Source: Alphaproteobacteria bacterium (GTDB taxonomy: Bacteria > Myxococcota_A > UBA796 > GCA-2862545). From it: DNA of 64,000 nt. A program made the translations under genes and the position numbers. The notes below the pieces were generated by a model that searched no databases, was not told the DNA's origin, and saw nothing but the letters and a program-made list of their open reading frames with translations. How positions within the stretch are numbered: the stretch's first letter is position 1; each line of letters begins with the position of its first letter. The DNA lies in contig JACKET010000018.1 of the NCBI GenBank assembly GCA_020632875.1, forward strand, positions 62,001 to 126,000, read 5' to 3'. This document shows, piece by piece, positions 40,647 through 50,489 of the stretch.

Positions 40647-41554
40647 TGTGGCTGCTCGCGCTCCTCGGGTCCGCGTGGGCCGACTGCCCGGCCGGCCCCA
40701 CCTCGACCGTCGGCGTCCAGCGCTTCGTCGAGCAGGCCGAGTTCGCGTTCGTCGAGCTCGACGACACCGGCCTCCGGGCGAACCGCGACCAGGCCGTCCA
40801 GACCGTGCTCTGCCTCGGCGAGCTCGTGCATCCGCCCCACGCGGCGGCCTTCCTCAGGCTCGAGGGCGTGTTCGCGTTCGTGAACGAGAACCCGACCTTC
40901 GCGCTCGACGCCTTCCGCAGCGCGCTCACGGTGCAGCCCGACTTCCAGATGAAGGCCGCGATCGCCCCGGCCGGCGGCCCTCTCGCGGGCCTCTACGCGC
41001 AGGCGCGCGGCGACGTGCCGACGATGTGGGCCCTGCCCCAGCCCGGCAAGGCCGTGTTCGTGAACGGCGTCTCGACCACGCACGCCCCGTATGGGCTGTC
41101 GATCGTCCAGGTCGTGGAGCCCACGGGCCAGGTCGGGTGGACGGGCATCGTCACCGGTCCCAACGACCTCCCGCCGTGGTTCGTGAACGTCGCGGTCCCC
41201 TCGCCCGTCGCCGTCGCGCCGCAGCCGGTGCCCGCGCCATTCCCCGTGCCGGCTCCCCTCCCCGCTCCCGAGCCGTTCATGCCCGACCCGCTCGACGAGG
41301 ATGCCGGGAAGAAGCCTCCCCGCGTGCCCCTGCTCGTCACCGCGGGCATCATCGCGGCCGCCGCGGGCGGCATGTACGCCGGGTCCGCCATCACCCGCAC
41401 GCGGTACGACGCCGCCCCGACCGCCCAGCGACGTCAGCTCACCAACACGCTGTTCCTGGGCGCCGCGGGGGCGGGTATCGTGAGCCTGGGCGTCGCCACG
41501 GTCGCCGTGGCGCTCCCGGCCAAGAAGCCGCAGCGAAACGAAGGAGTCTACTGA
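40646..41554 (+). CDS. Membrane protein with TPR-like N-terminus
   Basis: The 302-residue product has a signal peptide (MWLLALLGSAWA). A helical domain (about 25-115) reads like tetratricopeptide helices (FLRLEGVFAFVNENPTFALDAFRSAL). A short PEGA-like beta domain follows (AVFVNGVSTTHAPYGLSIVQ), then a Pro-Val linker and two C-terminal transmembrane segments (about 228-250 and 268-292). Proteins of this layout are common and unassigned in Myxococcota. It is coupled on both sides by TGATG overlaps. Confidence 0.65.
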   Translation: MWLLALLGSAWADCPAGPTSTVGVQRFVEQAEFAFVELDDTGLRANRDQAVQTVLCLGELVHPPHAAAFLRLEGVFAFVNENPTFALDAFRSALTVQPDFQMKAAIAPAGGPLAGLYAQARGDVPTMWALPQPGKAVFVNGVSTTHAPYGLSIVQVVEPTGQVGWTGIVTGPNDLPPWFVNVAVPSPVAVAPQPVPAPFPVPAPLPAPEPFMPDPLDEDAGKKPPRVPLLVTAGIIAAAAGGMYAGSAITRTRYDAAPTAQRRQLTNTLFLGAAGAGIVSLGVATVAVALPAKKPQRNEGVY

Positions 41555-42807
41555 TGCGTCGCCTGCTCCCGCTCGTCTTCGTGTTCCTGGTGGGCTGCTG
41601 GCCGTTCATCGACACGCCCGACCCGAACGAAGGTCGCACCCCCGATACCGACGCCGACGCCGATGCCGACTCCGACTCGGATGCCGACGCCGACGCTGAC
41701 GCTGACGCCGACGCCGATGCCGACGCTGACGCCGACACGGATGCCGACTCCGACACCGATGCCGACGCAGACGCCGATGCCGACGCTGATGCTGACGCGG
41801 ATGCCGACGCTGACGCCGATGCCGACGCAGACGCAGACGCGGATGCCGACACCGACTCCGACACCGACGCGTGCCCGGCCCCCGACGGCGACCTGGGCAC
41901 CGCCCTCGGCGCCGGGCTGGCGGCGGGCAACACCTGCGGCGAGGTCGACGACTACACCCAGGGCTGCGGCGGCGCGACCACACCGAGCGAAGACGTGGGC
42001 TTCGTCTGGACCGCCCCCGCGGCCGGCGACTACCAGTTCGACCTCGCCGGCAGCGGGTTCGACACGGTCATGACGCTGCACTCGCGGTGTCCCGACGACA
42101 CCGAGCTCGAGTGCAACGACGACTTCATCGACCTGCAGTCCGGCGTGATCCGCACGATGGCGCAGGGCGAGGCCGTCGTGGTGGTCGTCGAGGGGTACAG
42201 CGACGAGTGCGGCCCCTACGTGCTGAACATCGACGCAGCCGACACCGACACCGACACCGACGCCGATGCCGACGCCGACGCCGACGCCGATGCCGACTCC
42301 GATGCAGACGCCGATTCCGACGCCGACACCGACGCGGATGCGTTCTTCAGCGAGGTCGTCGACCACCCGGTCGTCGGGGCGCTGAAGTACGTCGAGATCT
42401 ACAACCCCAACCCGACGCCGCTGAACCTCACCGGCTACTCGGTGCGCCGCTACAGCAACGGCAACACGGCCCCCACGACGGTCGCACTCGACGCGGTCAC
42501 GCTGCCGGCCCAGTCCGTGTGGGTGGTCGCGAGCGACGCCACGAGCTTCGGCTCTGCGTTCCCCTCGCAGAACGCGAACCAGTACAACACGAGCATCAAC
42601 GGCAACGGGGATGACGTGTACGAGCTGTTCGACGGCACATCGGTCATCGACATCTACGGCGTGGTCGGGGTCGACGGCACCGGCACGCCGTGGGAGTACC
42701 TCGACAGCATCGCGCAGCGCACGAACAACGCGGCCAGCACGACCTGGACGGCGAACCAGTGGAGCATCTCCACCAACGCCGGCACGGCCACGCCCGGCAC
42801 GCGGTAG
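41554..42807 (+). CDS. Asp-tract lipoprotein with PPC-like and lamin-tail-like domains
   Basis: The 417-residue product has a lipoprotein signal (FLVGC, Cys15). A long Asp-Ala/Thr/Ser tract follows (about 31-106), then a domain resembling bacterial pre-peptidase C-terminal modules (FVWTAPAAGDYQFDLAGSGFDT and ECNDD). A second Asp tract of about 30 residues leads to a lamin-tail-like domain (ALKYVEIYNPNPTPLNLTGYSV). Both modules occur in secreted or surface proteins. It is probably a surface adhesin or scaffold with two charged spacers. The gene overlaps its neighbours by one base on each side. Confidence 0.78.
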   Translation: MRRLLPLVFVFLVGCWPFIDTPDPNEGRTPDTDADADADSDSDADADADADADADADADADTDADSDTDADADADADADADADADADADADADADADADTDSDTDACPAPDGDLGTALGAGLAAGNTCGEVDDYTQGCGGATTPSEDVGFVWTAPAAGDYQFDLAGSGFDTVMTLHSRCPDDTELECNDDFIDLQSGVIRTMAQGEAVVVVVEGYSDECGPYVLNIDAADTDTDTDADADADADADADSDADADSDADTDADAFFSEVVDHPVVGALKYVEIYNPNPTPLNLTGYSVRRYSNGNTAPTTVALDAVTLPAQSVWVVASDATSFGSAFPSQNANQYNTSINGNGDDVYELFDGTSVIDIYGVVGVDGTGTPWEYLDSIAQRTNNAASTTWTANQWSISTNAGTATPGTR

Positions 42808-43511
42808 TGCACACCGAGCTCGTCCCCTACGCCGAGGGCTCCGACGCGTTCGACCTGTTCGTCGCGCGGCCCACCGTGCCCGGCCCACGGCCGGCGGTGA
42901 TGGTCGTGCACGCGTTCGGCGGCCGCAATCCGTTCGCCGAGGAGAAGGCACGCGCCCTGGCCGCGCTCGGCTGGGTGGGTGCAGCCATCGACCTGTACGG
43001 CGTGGGCCGCCGGGGCACCGACCGGGCCACGAGCTCGGCGCTGATGGGCGAATTGCTGCAAGACCCCGCGAAGCTGCGTCGGCGGCTGCGGGCCTCGTTC
43101 GAGGCCGTACAGCGGCTCGACGGCGTCGACCCGGGCCGCGTGGGGGCCATCGGGTTCTGCTTCGGCGGGCTGTGCGCGCTGCTCGCCGCGCGGATGGGCC
43201 TTCCCCTGCGGGGTGCCGTCAGCTTCCACGGGCTGTTGAAGATCGGGGAGCCGCTGCCCGGCCCCGTCACGGCGCGCATCCTCGTCCTGCACGGGCAGGA
43301 CGACCCCATGGTGCCCACGGCCGACGTCGCGGCCTTCGCCGCCGAGATGAAGCGCGTCGACGCCGACTGGGCCCTGCACGCCTACCCGGGCGTCATGCAC
43401 GCGTTCACGAACCCCGAGGCGAACGACCCCGACTTCGGCACGGTCTACGACGCGGACGCCGACCGCCGGTCGTGGGTCGAGATGCGCCGGTTCTTCGAAG
43501 ACACGCTCTGA
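42807..43511 (+). CDS. Dienelactone hydrolase family alpha/beta hydrolase
   Basis: The 234-residue product starts with GTG overlapping the previous TAG. It has the nucleophile elbow GFCFGG with Cys118, an Asp in HGQDDPMVP and His in GVMHAFTNP, the triad of dienelactone hydrolases. The true substrate is unknown, since no aromatic-degradation genes are nearby. There is no signal peptide. It ends the run of coupled genes from 39990. Confidence 0.9.
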   Translation: MHTELVPYAEGSDAFDLFVARPTVPGPRPAVMVVHAFGGRNPFAEEKARALAALGWVGAAIDLYGVGRRGTDRATSSALMGELLQDPAKLRRRLRASFEAVQRLDGVDPGRVGAIGFCFGGLCALLAARMGLPLRGAVSFHGLLKIGEPLPGPVTARILVLHGQDDPMVPTADVAAFAAEMKRVDADWALHAYPGVMHAFTNPEANDPDFGTVYDADADRRSWVEMRRFFEDTL

Positions 43512-43515
43512 AGCG

Positions 43516-44688
43516 TCACTCCTCGAGCCACCAGGTGGTCATCCGGCCCTTGCCCTTCACGTCGATCTCGCCGCGCGGCGCGAGGGTACGCCCCTCCAGG
43601 CGCTGCGCCGCCGCGTCGGACACGTGGATGCGGCCCGCCTCGCCGTGCGACTCCATGCGCGATGCCGTGTTCACGGTGTCGCCCCACAGGTCGTAGGCGG
43701 GCGTCGAGCGCCCGATCACCCCGGCCACGGCGGGCCCGACGTGGATCCCGATGCGCAGGCGCAGGTCGTGGGCCTCGCGGAACGGCGCCACCACGCGGTT
43801 CATCGCCAGCGCGAGGTCGGCGATGCGGTGCAGCGCATCCGGGATGGGCTCGGGGATGCCGCCCGCCACCATGTACGCATCGCCGATGGTCTTCACCTTG
43901 TGGAGCCCACGGGCCTCGGTCTCGGCGTCGAACGCCGTGAAGAGCTGGTTCAGGAGGTCGACCACGACCTCCGGCGACGTACGGGCCGAGAGCGCCGTGA
44001 ACCCCACGACGTCCGCGAAGAGCACGGCGACCTCGGCGTGGCTGTCGGCGAGGCCGCCGGGCGACCGCTGGAGCCGCTGCACCACGGAGGCCGGCAGCAT
44101 GGCGTGCAGCAGCCGCTCGGACTGCGCCTGGGACTCGGCCAGCGCGCGCTCCACGTCCTGCGCAGCGGCGCGATACCCGAGGATCACCGCCAACAGCGCC
44201 AGCAGCATCCCCGCGAAGTTCCCGTGGCTCACCCAGCTCGGCGGGGGCGGGTCGGCGCTCGGCACGAACGACAGGGCCACGTAGAGCACGGCGCCCGCCA
44301 CGGGGATCACGACCTGCGAGCGCGGGTGCGGCAGGAGCGGCAGGAGCCCGCCCACCACGACGGCCAGCAGCATCCAGTGGTGGAACCCCGCCGACGCGCC
44401 GAGCACGGCCGTCGCGAAGACGGCGTGCGCCACGACCTCGAGCAGGGCCATCATCCCGACGAGCAGCGGTCGACGGGACGCCAGCACGGCACCGACGGCG
44501 AAGCACGGCACGCTGACGAGCACGTTGAACGCGACGAGCGGCCACAGCTCGAGCACCACGAACAGCACCGCCATGCTGACGTGCGCGACGAGCCCCGCCC
44601 ACACGCTCACCCGCAGGGCCCCCTGCGCACGGAGGCTCGCGCCCTCGCGCTCGCGGCGGACGATGTCGCTCCACAGGTCTCCGGCCAT
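43516..44688 (-). CDS. Membrane class III adenylate/guanylate cyclase
   Basis: The 390-residue product has five or six hydrophobic segments in residues 25-190, a short coiled linker (ALAESQAQSERLLHAMLP) and a class III cyclase domain (about 215-385). Metal residues are in FADVVGFT and in DLWGDTVNTASRM, and KTIGDAYM supplies the purine-specifying Lys, so ATP is the likely substrate. It lies four bases after the PEGA-like protein and ends an operon headed by a multihaem cytochrome. This suggests a cAMP output from an envelope redox signal, though only position supports that. Confidence 0.9.
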   Translation of the reverse strand: MAGDLWSDIVRREREGASLRAQGALRVSVWAGLVAHVSMAVLFVVLELWPLVAFNVLVSVPCFAVGAVLASRRPLLVGMMALLEVVAHAVFATAVLGASAGFHHWMLLAVVVGGLLPLLPHPRSQVVIPVAGAVLYVALSFVPSADPPPPSWVSHGNFAGMLLALLAVILGYRAAAQDVERALAESQAQSERLLHAMLPASVVQRLQRSPGGLADSHAEVAVLFADVVGFTALSARTSPEVVVDLLNQLFTAFDAETEARGLHKVKTIGDAYMVAGGIPEPIPDALHRIADLALAMNRVVAPFREAHDLRLRIGIHVGPAVAGVIGRSTPAYDLWGDTVNTASRMESHGEAGRIHVSDAAAQRLEGRTLAPRGEIDVKGKGRMTTWWLEE

Positions 44689-44692
44689 GCCG

Positions 44693-45229
44693 CTAGCGGA
44701 CCTTGCAGATGCCGAGCGACTCGCGGCACGTCACGGCCTTCGCGGTGCCGTCGAGGATCGCGATCGAGCCCGCCACGAAGGGCGCCCGGCCCGCGAAGCT
44801 CACCTGGAGGTCGTAGGTACCGCGGGGGAGCGCGGCCGGCAGCGGATAGGCCGTACCGTCGGGCGTCACGGCGAAGACCTCCGACGCGTCGCCCGCAAGC
44901 GAGACCTCCGCGACGATGAGCGTGTCGGACTCGACCTCGACGATCATCGGATCCTCCGGCTCGGGAGGAGGCTTCGGCTTCGGCCCGGTCGGACGGGGAC
45001 GGCGCGGACGCGGCGAGATGGGCCTCGCCTCGGGCTCGGGGGCCGGATCCGTGCCCGCCACGGGACGGGGCGGCGAGACCTCGACGATGCGTGGCATCCG
45101 GGCCCAGATCGCGCCGCCGAACCCGGAGCACACCAGCACCGCGGACAGGCTCAGGAATCCCACGAGGAGCACACAGCCGACGCCTGCGATCCCGAATCCC
45201 GTGCCCGCCCCGGACCGTCGTGCGCTCAT
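44693..45229 (-). CDS. Single-pass protein with Pro-rich linker and PEGA-like domain
   Basis: The 178-residue product has one transmembrane segment (about 13-45), a long Pro-Arg-Glu linker, and a C-terminal beta domain with LPRGTYDLQVSFAGRAP, the pattern of PEGA modules, ending with two cysteines. It is translationally coupled to the cytochrome gene (ATGA) and close to the cyclase gene. It may be a structural partner in the envelope. Confidence 0.65.
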   Translation of the reverse strand: MSARRSGAGTGFGIAGVGCVLLVGFLSLSAVLVCSGFGGAIWARMPRIVEVSPPRPVAGTDPAPEPEARPISPRPRRPRPTGPKPKPPPEPEDPMIVEVESDTLIVAEVSLAGDASEVFAVTPDGTAYPLPAALPRGTYDLQVSFAGRAPFVAGSIAILDGTAKAVTCRESLGICKVR

Positions 45230-46353
45230 TCGATCGGCAGCTCCACGCGGTGCGTCTCCACGTCGATCGGGTAGCCGTCGAGATGGTGGTACGCGCGGTT
45301 CTCTTCGCTCATGCGCTCCGAACGCGCAACCACCACCGCGGCTTTCGCCCCGTCGGGGACGGGCACGCGGTGCACCCGCGATTCGCGGGGGGCGAGGCGC
45401 GTGTCGCCGTGCTTGGTCGGGGGCTCCCAGGTCCACTCCTGGCCGAAGACCTCGGTGTGGGCGGGCGTGCCGTCGAACGCGGTCGTGACGAAGACCTTCC
45501 GCTCGGGGTCGCCGGTGGGCAGCATGTGGCCGGCGTTCGCGTTCGTCGCGGTGACGACGAGCTCGCGCCCTTCGAGGGCCACCTCGAGCCCCAGCCCGTA
45601 CGGATTGGCCTCGGGAGGCGGGTAGCGCCCGGCGATCTTGGGGATGCCGGCCCCCCGCCACCAGTGGCGGGCCACCGTGCGATCGGGCCCGCCCAGCGCG
45701 GCCGGACGCGTCACCGGCGGCATGTGGCAGTCGACGCAGGTGCGCCCCTCGTCGTCGTACGGGCCGGCCTTCCACTCCTCGCCCGTGTCGAACGTGCAGG
45801 TGAAGCTCTTGCCCGGGTAGGTGGCGGTCGCCTGGTGGCAGCGCAGGCAGAGCGCCGCGCTCCGGTAGTCGGGGTCGGCCTCGACCGGGTGGGGCGGCGT
45901 GCCGCCGAGCCCCGGACCGTGGATGACGCCGTCGCGCACGTGGCACGCGGCGCACGTGATGCCCTCGTCGCGCAGCGCGGCGTCGTAGTGCGGATTGTCG
46001 ACCAGCACGGGCTTCTCGACGTCGTCGGCCTCGAGACCCACGGGCAGCACGTCCTGCTGGAGGCGCAGGGGCGTGTGGCAGTTGAGGCAGAGCCAGCGGT
46101 TGCCGGACTTCTTGATCTCCTCCTGGAACTGCGGGTCGATCCAGGCCACGGAATGGACCGACGTGCGCCACTCCTCGTAGATCTCCTGGTGGCAGACCCC
46201 GCAGGTCTGCGCGCGCAGATCCGGGATGCCGGGCACGCCGCCCAGCCCGTCGCCGAGGGGCTGTTCGTAGGTCGGTCGGGTGTCCGAGAAGGCGCGGGCG
46301 CGCGCGATCGGGTCGGGCTTCGACCCACCACAGGCCAGGAGGAGCAGCAACAT
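45226..46353 (-). CDS. Pentahaem cytochrome c lipoprotein (c554-like)
   Basis: The 375-residue product has a minimal lipoprotein signal (MLLLLLAC, Cys8). Five CXXCH haem sites stand at residues 51-55, 89-93, 134-138, 169-173 and 206-210. Between the sites and in the C-terminal beta domain are several His that could be distal ligands (for example HSVAW and GHMLPTGDPERKV). It resembles cytochrome c554/c'-type multihaem proteins of the envelope. It heads an operon with a PEGA-like protein and a class III cyclase. Confidence 0.9.
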   Translation of the reverse strand: MLLLLLACGGSKPDPIARARAFSDTRPTYEQPLGDGLGGVPGIPDLRAQTCGVCHQEIYEEWRTSVHSVAWIDPQFQEEIKKSGNRWLCLNCHTPLRLQQDVLPVGLEADDVEKPVLVDNPHYDAALRDEGITCAACHVRDGVIHGPGLGGTPPHPVEADPDYRSAALCLRCHQATATYPGKSFTCTFDTGEEWKAGPYDDEGRTCVDCHMPPVTRPAALGGPDRTVARHWWRGAGIPKIAGRYPPPEANPYGLGLEVALEGRELVVTATNANAGHMLPTGDPERKVFVTTAFDGTPAHTEVFGQEWTWEPPTKHGDTRLAPRESRVHRVPVPDGAKAAVVVARSERMSEENRAYHHLDGYPIDVETHRVELPIE

Positions 46354-46388
46354 GCCAAGCTGTTACGGCACTCGGCCAGGTCCTGCCA

Positions 46389-47819
46389 ATGCCCGCCTCG
46401 CTCACCGATCTCTTCGCCACGTCGCTCGACCCGATGGCCGTGCTGAACCACGACGGCACAATCGCGTTGGCGAACCGGGGTTTCCAGCGGGTGCTGGGAC
46501 GCGAGCCCGACCAGCTGCTGGGCGTCGAGCTGGTGTCCCTGTTCCACAGCGTCGACCGCGACCGCGCGAACCAGGCGATCACCAAGGGCATCCGCACGCT
46601 GAAGCCGATGCAGATCGAGGGGCGCGTGGCCCATGCCGACGGCGGCTACCGCTGGATGTCGTGGTGGGTCCGCACGTCGCCCATCGGCACGGTGTACGCG
46701 AGCGGGCGCGACGAATCGATCCGCCGCCAGATCGAAGCGACCGTGCGCCGGCGCGAGCGCCGCAACCGCGCGATGCTCGACCACGTCGCCGACATCCTGC
46801 TCGTGGTCGACCGCGAGCTGCTCGTCCGCGACGCCAACGCCACGGCCGCTGCGGTGCTCGGCCTCAACCGCACCACGCTGAAGGGCCTCCACCTGGCCGA
46901 GGTCGCGCCGACCCTCGCCAGCGCGGGCATCCTCGAGCTCCGCGAGGGCGACGGCCTCACCACCGAGACCCTGCTCCAGGCGCGGTCTGGCGAGCTCGTC
47001 GACGTCGAGGTCCGGATGGAGGCCTTCACGTTCGACGGCGAGGGCATGATCGTGCTGATCGCCCGCGACATGCGCGAGCGAAAGGCGCAGGAGCAGCGGC
47101 TCCGCGACCTGAACGCCGCGCTGCAGTCGGCCCGCGACGCGGCGCAGGCCGCGAACGACGCGAAGACCTCGTTCGTGACGCAGATGTCGCACGCGCTGCG
47201 CACGCCGCTGGCCGCGATCCTCGGCTACGCCGAGATGATGACGGAAGACGCGCCCCAGGCGCTCTCCGACGACCTCGCGCGCGTCCACATCGCCGCGACC
47301 ACGCTTCTCGACCTCGTCGACGACGTGCTCGACCTCGCGCGCATCGAGGCCGGCGCGATGGAGCTGTCGAGCGACTACATCGAGCTCGAAGACCTGGCGT
47401 CGCAGCTGGTCGACACCGTGAAGCCGCTGATGCGCGGCGGCTCGCTGACCATCGAGATCACCGCCGAGCCGCCGGCGCTCGAGGCCGACCGCAACCGTCT
47501 GCTCCAGATGCTACTGAACCTGCTCACCAACGCCATCCGCCGGTCGCCGGGGGCCTCCCTGCGCCTCGTCGCCCGCGACTGGGACGAGGCGAATACGGCC
47601 TTCGACGTGATCGACGACGGTCCGCCGCTCGACGACGCCACGCTGGCGCGAGCCTTCGAGCCCTTCGGGACCGGGGGGCGAGGCAGCCGCGACGGGAGCG
47701 GCCTCGGGCTGGCGATCGCCCGTCAGATCGCGCTCGGCATGGGGGGTACCCTCGATGCGTTCCACGACGACGGGCTCAACCGGCTCACGGCCGTGCTGCC
47801 GCAGTCCTCGACGCGCTGA
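46389..47819 (+). CDS. Cytoplasmic PAS-PAS sensor histidine kinase
   Basis: The 476-residue product has two PAS domains (about 5-110 and 125-230), a coiled linker, and a histidine kinase core: H-box MSHALRTPLAAILGYAE with His268, N-box LLNLLTNAI, G1 VIDDGPPL and G2 GSGLGLAI. There are no transmembrane segments. The G1 box is short of one standard Gly (DDGPP for DxGxG), which may affect ATP binding. No response regulator is adjacent, so it is an orphan. It is divergent from the cytochrome operon, 35 bases away. Confidence 0.93.
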   Translation: MPASLTDLFATSLDPMAVLNHDGTIALANRGFQRVLGREPDQLLGVELVSLFHSVDRDRANQAITKGIRTLKPMQIEGRVAHADGGYRWMSWWVRTSPIGTVYASGRDESIRRQIEATVRRRERRNRAMLDHVADILLVVDRELLVRDANATAAAVLGLNRTTLKGLHLAEVAPTLASAGILELREGDGLTTETLLQARSGELVDVEVRMEAFTFDGEGMIVLIARDMRERKAQEQRLRDLNAALQSARDAAQAANDAKTSFVTQMSHALRTPLAAILGYAEMMTEDAPQALSDDLARVHIAATTLLDLVDDVLDLARIEAGAMELSSDYIELEDLASQLVDTVKPLMRGGSLTIEITAEPPALEADRNRLLQMLLNLLTNAIRRSPGASLRLVARDWDEANTAFDVIDDGPPLDDATLARAFEPFGTGGRGSRDGSGLGLAIARQIALGMGGTLDAFHDDGLNRLTAVLPQSSTR

Positions 47820-48696
47820 TCTTCGGACGGATCCCGCTCGGTCCGCGGAGCGACGGCGTCACCGATCCCCGGGTCTCGCACAGCGACCACAGGGGGCCAC
47901 AGCGCTCGGTGTCGAACGGGGTCGGGCTTCGAGCGTCCCCGGGCATCACGCAGATGACGCAGAAGGACGCAGATGACGCAGAAACGAGGGCGTCGCGGGC
48001 CGGGCGTCCTCGTGTCCCCGGATCGTCGGAGGGGCCTCCCCGCGGACTGGAATCGGGATTCACCAGAGCAGCCTTGCGTTTCTGGCGACTCCAGGTCAGC
48101 ACACCGTCGACGCGAGCTTCCCACCGGTTCCGCATCCGCCGATCGACACCGCCAAGGAAGCCTAGGTCCACCCGAGACGTCAGGGCTCTCGAGGGACGTC
48201 TCGATGTTCGGGACGACCGGGAGGGCCTCCCCGCGAACTGGAGTGTGGAGACCAGAGCGGTCGCGAATGTGACTGCCGCCGGGCAGAGCCGGCCTGAACG
48301 TGAATCTCGCCGGATCGGGCCCGTTGTCGCGAGGGCCCCAGCGAGAATTGTGGAGCTTCGACGGTCGAGCGGTTCGCTGGCGCGGGTGGAGTCACTCTCA
48401 GCCGGGCTCTGCGCCGCGGCAGTCACTTTGGACCCGGCTCTGGTTGGATCCCGACGGTGGCCCGGGGCGAGCTTCCGATGGTCGGGACCGGGCGACGGTG
48501 CCCGGGGAAACGAGGACGCTCGACCCGCGACGGCCTGGTTTCTGCGTCATCTGCGTCCTTCTGCGTCATCTGCGTGAGGCCCTGAGACGCTCTGAGCCCT
48601 ACGGATTCCGACACAGAGAGGGGCTGGCAGTGCGAGACCTCCCTTCTGCATGGCACGGACGCCTGCGTCCGTGCCTTTCCGTGTCTGCAACAGCGC
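47820..48696. repeat. Repeat-rich spacer with inverted copies of the 1.2-1.9 kb elements
   Basis: This 877-base spacer contains the 40-base element of 1882-1921 in both orientations (47946-47985 inverted, 48538-48577 direct). They form an inverted pair 553 bases apart. Between them lie two inverted, diverged versions of the 142-base family (about 48031-48071 and 48219-48258). No gene with a ribosome site or recognisable product is seen on either strand. Confidence 0.75.
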
Positions 48697-50424
48697 CTAG
48701 AGCCAGTCGCCGTCCGGGCCCCCGTTCGCGCCGACGTCGCCCAGGGACCCGTCCGCATCGAACGTCCCTGCAGCTCCGGCGTCCACGAGCGGTGAGCTGC
48801 CGGACAGGCGGACGTCCCCGTTCTGGCGGTCGACGTAGACCGGGTCGACCGCGAGACCCGTCCAGGTGACGGGTGTCCCGGCCGCGTCGACCTGGACCGT
48901 GGACAGGTCGAACGCATTGCTGCCGGAGAAGCTCGCGGTGCCGCGGATCGCCGGCGGAGCGCCGCCCACGAAGCCCGTGTTCTTCACGGACAGCGTCGCA
49001 CCGCTCGCGATCTGCAGCGCTCCGGCCTCCGCGACGGTCGCCGTGCTCGGGTTGTCCACGAAGTCCGCCTGGGCGAGCGCGACGTTCGCCGAGCCGTCGA
49101 CGAACAGGGGTCCACGCGCGGTGGCGCCCTGGGCGGAATTGCCGGTCACCACGAGGTTCCGGAGGTCTCCCGACGCTCCGACGCGCAGGCCGAACGTCGA
49201 CGCGCCGGAGAGCTGGTTGCCCTGGACCCGCGTGCGGAGGACGTCGAGCTGCTCCGCGTTCACGAGCGACGCGGAGCCGGAGCTCGACGTCACGGTGTTC
49301 CCGGCGATCACCACGTCGGAGAGGGCCGCGTCCACGTGGCTCACGAGCGTCGCCGCCGCGGTGGAGGTCAGCGTGTTGTCCCGGATCTCCACCCGCTCGA
49401 GGACGATCGGCTCGGCGCTCGTCCCGCCCATCACGAGGTCGATGCTCCCCTGCGACGTGAGGTCGAGCCCGGTGATCTGCGAGTCGCGGACGGTGACCGA
49501 CGACCCGCTCTGCGCGTAGAACAGGCCCTCGAGCGAGTACGTCCCGAGATCGTCGACGAACGGCTCCACGACGAGCCCTGACACGTCGATCTCGGCGTTG
49601 TCGTAGAGGAACGCCACCAGCCCGAAACAGAAGTTCGAGCAGCCGATCTGGCGCGCCTTCACGTCCTTCAGCTCCAGCCGGGCGCCGGGCGAGACCTGGA
49701 TCAGCGGGACCGTCCCCCCGCCGTCCAGCACGACGTTCTCGAGGCGCTGCACGCCCGAGCCCGCGACGTACAGGCGGTTCCCGTTGCCCGTGTGCAGACG
49801 CGTCGTCCCGTCGCCGCGGATGGTCAGGTCCTTCCCGAGGACCGACACGAGGCCCCCGTAGCTCCCTCCGTCCACGCAGATCACGTCCCCGTCGACCGCC
49901 AGCCCGACCGCCGCGGCGATCGAGGGCGCGTCCCCGGGCACCTGGAGGTCCCCCATCGACGGCGTCCCGTCGCAGTCGTCGTCGATCGCGTCGCACGCCA
50001 CGTCGACGGCGTTCGGGTGGACCGCCGGGTCGGTGTCGTCGCAGTCCACGTCCGCGGTGTAGCCGTCCCCGTCGGCGTCGGGGAAGCCCGTGTCGGTGTC
50101 GCTGTCCGCGTCCGTATCGGCGTCCGTGTCGCTGTCCGAGTCCGTGTCGCTGTCCGCGTCCGTGTCGCTGTCCGCGTCCGTGTCGGTGTCCGCGTCCGTG
50201 TCGCTGTCCGCGTCCGTGTCGGAGTCCGCGTCCGTGTCGGAGTCCGCGTCCGTGTCGCTGTCCGCGTCCGTGTCGCTGTCCGCGTCAGTATCGGAGTCCG
50301 CATCGGTATCGGCGTCCGTGTCGGAATCCGTGTCCGCGTCGGACTCCTCGTCGCCACCGCCCTTGCACGCGGGAGCGGCCAGCGTGGCGAGCAGCACCAG
50401 CGGGAACGTCAGTCTCCGGACCAT
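48697..50424 (-). CDS. Asp-tract, MopE-motif, beta-helix lipoprotein
   Basis: The ATG at 50424, behind GGAGG, gives 575 residues. The lipobox is APAC (Cys20). An Asp-Thr/Ala/Ser tract of some 90 residues follows. Next is a putative metal-binding motif of the MopE type (DADGDGYTADVDCDDTDP and DAIDDDCDGTP), common in myxobacterial surface proteins. The last 420 residues are regular short strands with repeated VVITGN/VLDGG-like turns, a right-handed parallel beta-helix as in pectate-lyase-like proteins. It may be a surface adhesin or polysaccharide-binding protein; no lyase active site is recognised. Confidence 0.8.
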   Translation of the reverse strand: MVRRLTFPLVLLATLAAPACKGGGDEESDADTDSDTDADTDADSDTDADSDTDADSDTDADSDTDADSDTDADSDTDADTDTDADSDTDADSDTDSDSDTDADTDADSDTDTGFPDADGDGYTADVDCDDTDPAVHPNAVDVACDAIDDDCDGTPSMGDLQVPGDAPSIAAAVGLAVDGDVICVDGGSYGGLVSVLGKDLTIRGDGTTRLHTGNGNRLYVAGSGVQRLENVVLDGGGTVPLIQVSPGARLELKDVKARQIGCSNFCFGLVAFLYDNAEIDVSGLVVEPFVDDLGTYSLEGLFYAQSGSSVTVRDSQITGLDLTSQGSIDLVMGGTSAEPIVLERVEIRDNTLTSTAAATLVSHVDAALSDVVIAGNTVTSSSGSASLVNAEQLDVLRTRVQGNQLSGASTFGLRVGASGDLRNLVVTGNSAQGATARGPLFVDGSANVALAQADFVDNPSTATVAEAGALQIASGATLSVKNTGFVGGAPPAIRGTASFSGSNAFDLSTVQVDAAGTPVTWTGLAVDPVYVDRQNGDVRLSGSSPLVDAGAAGTFDADGSLGDVGANGGPDGDWL

Positions 50425-50489
50425 GAGCACCTCCACGCAGGACGTAGGGGCTCGGGAGCCGGGGCGTACCCTGCGCGGATCCTACGGGG

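Noticed and set aside
41439..41933. Ser-Ala-rich minus-strand reading over the Asp tract
   Set aside because: It is the reverse complement of the Asp-X tract. The plus-strand lipoprotein has a signal peptide, ribosome site and downstream domains.
42807..43511. Aromatic-degradation gene cluster
   Set aside because: Only a dienelactone-hydrolase-family enzyme is present, with no ring-cleavage or muconate enzymes nearby.
47940..48600. Insertion sequence bounded by the 40-base inverted repeats
   Set aside because: No transposase reading lies between the inverted copies and no target duplication is seen.
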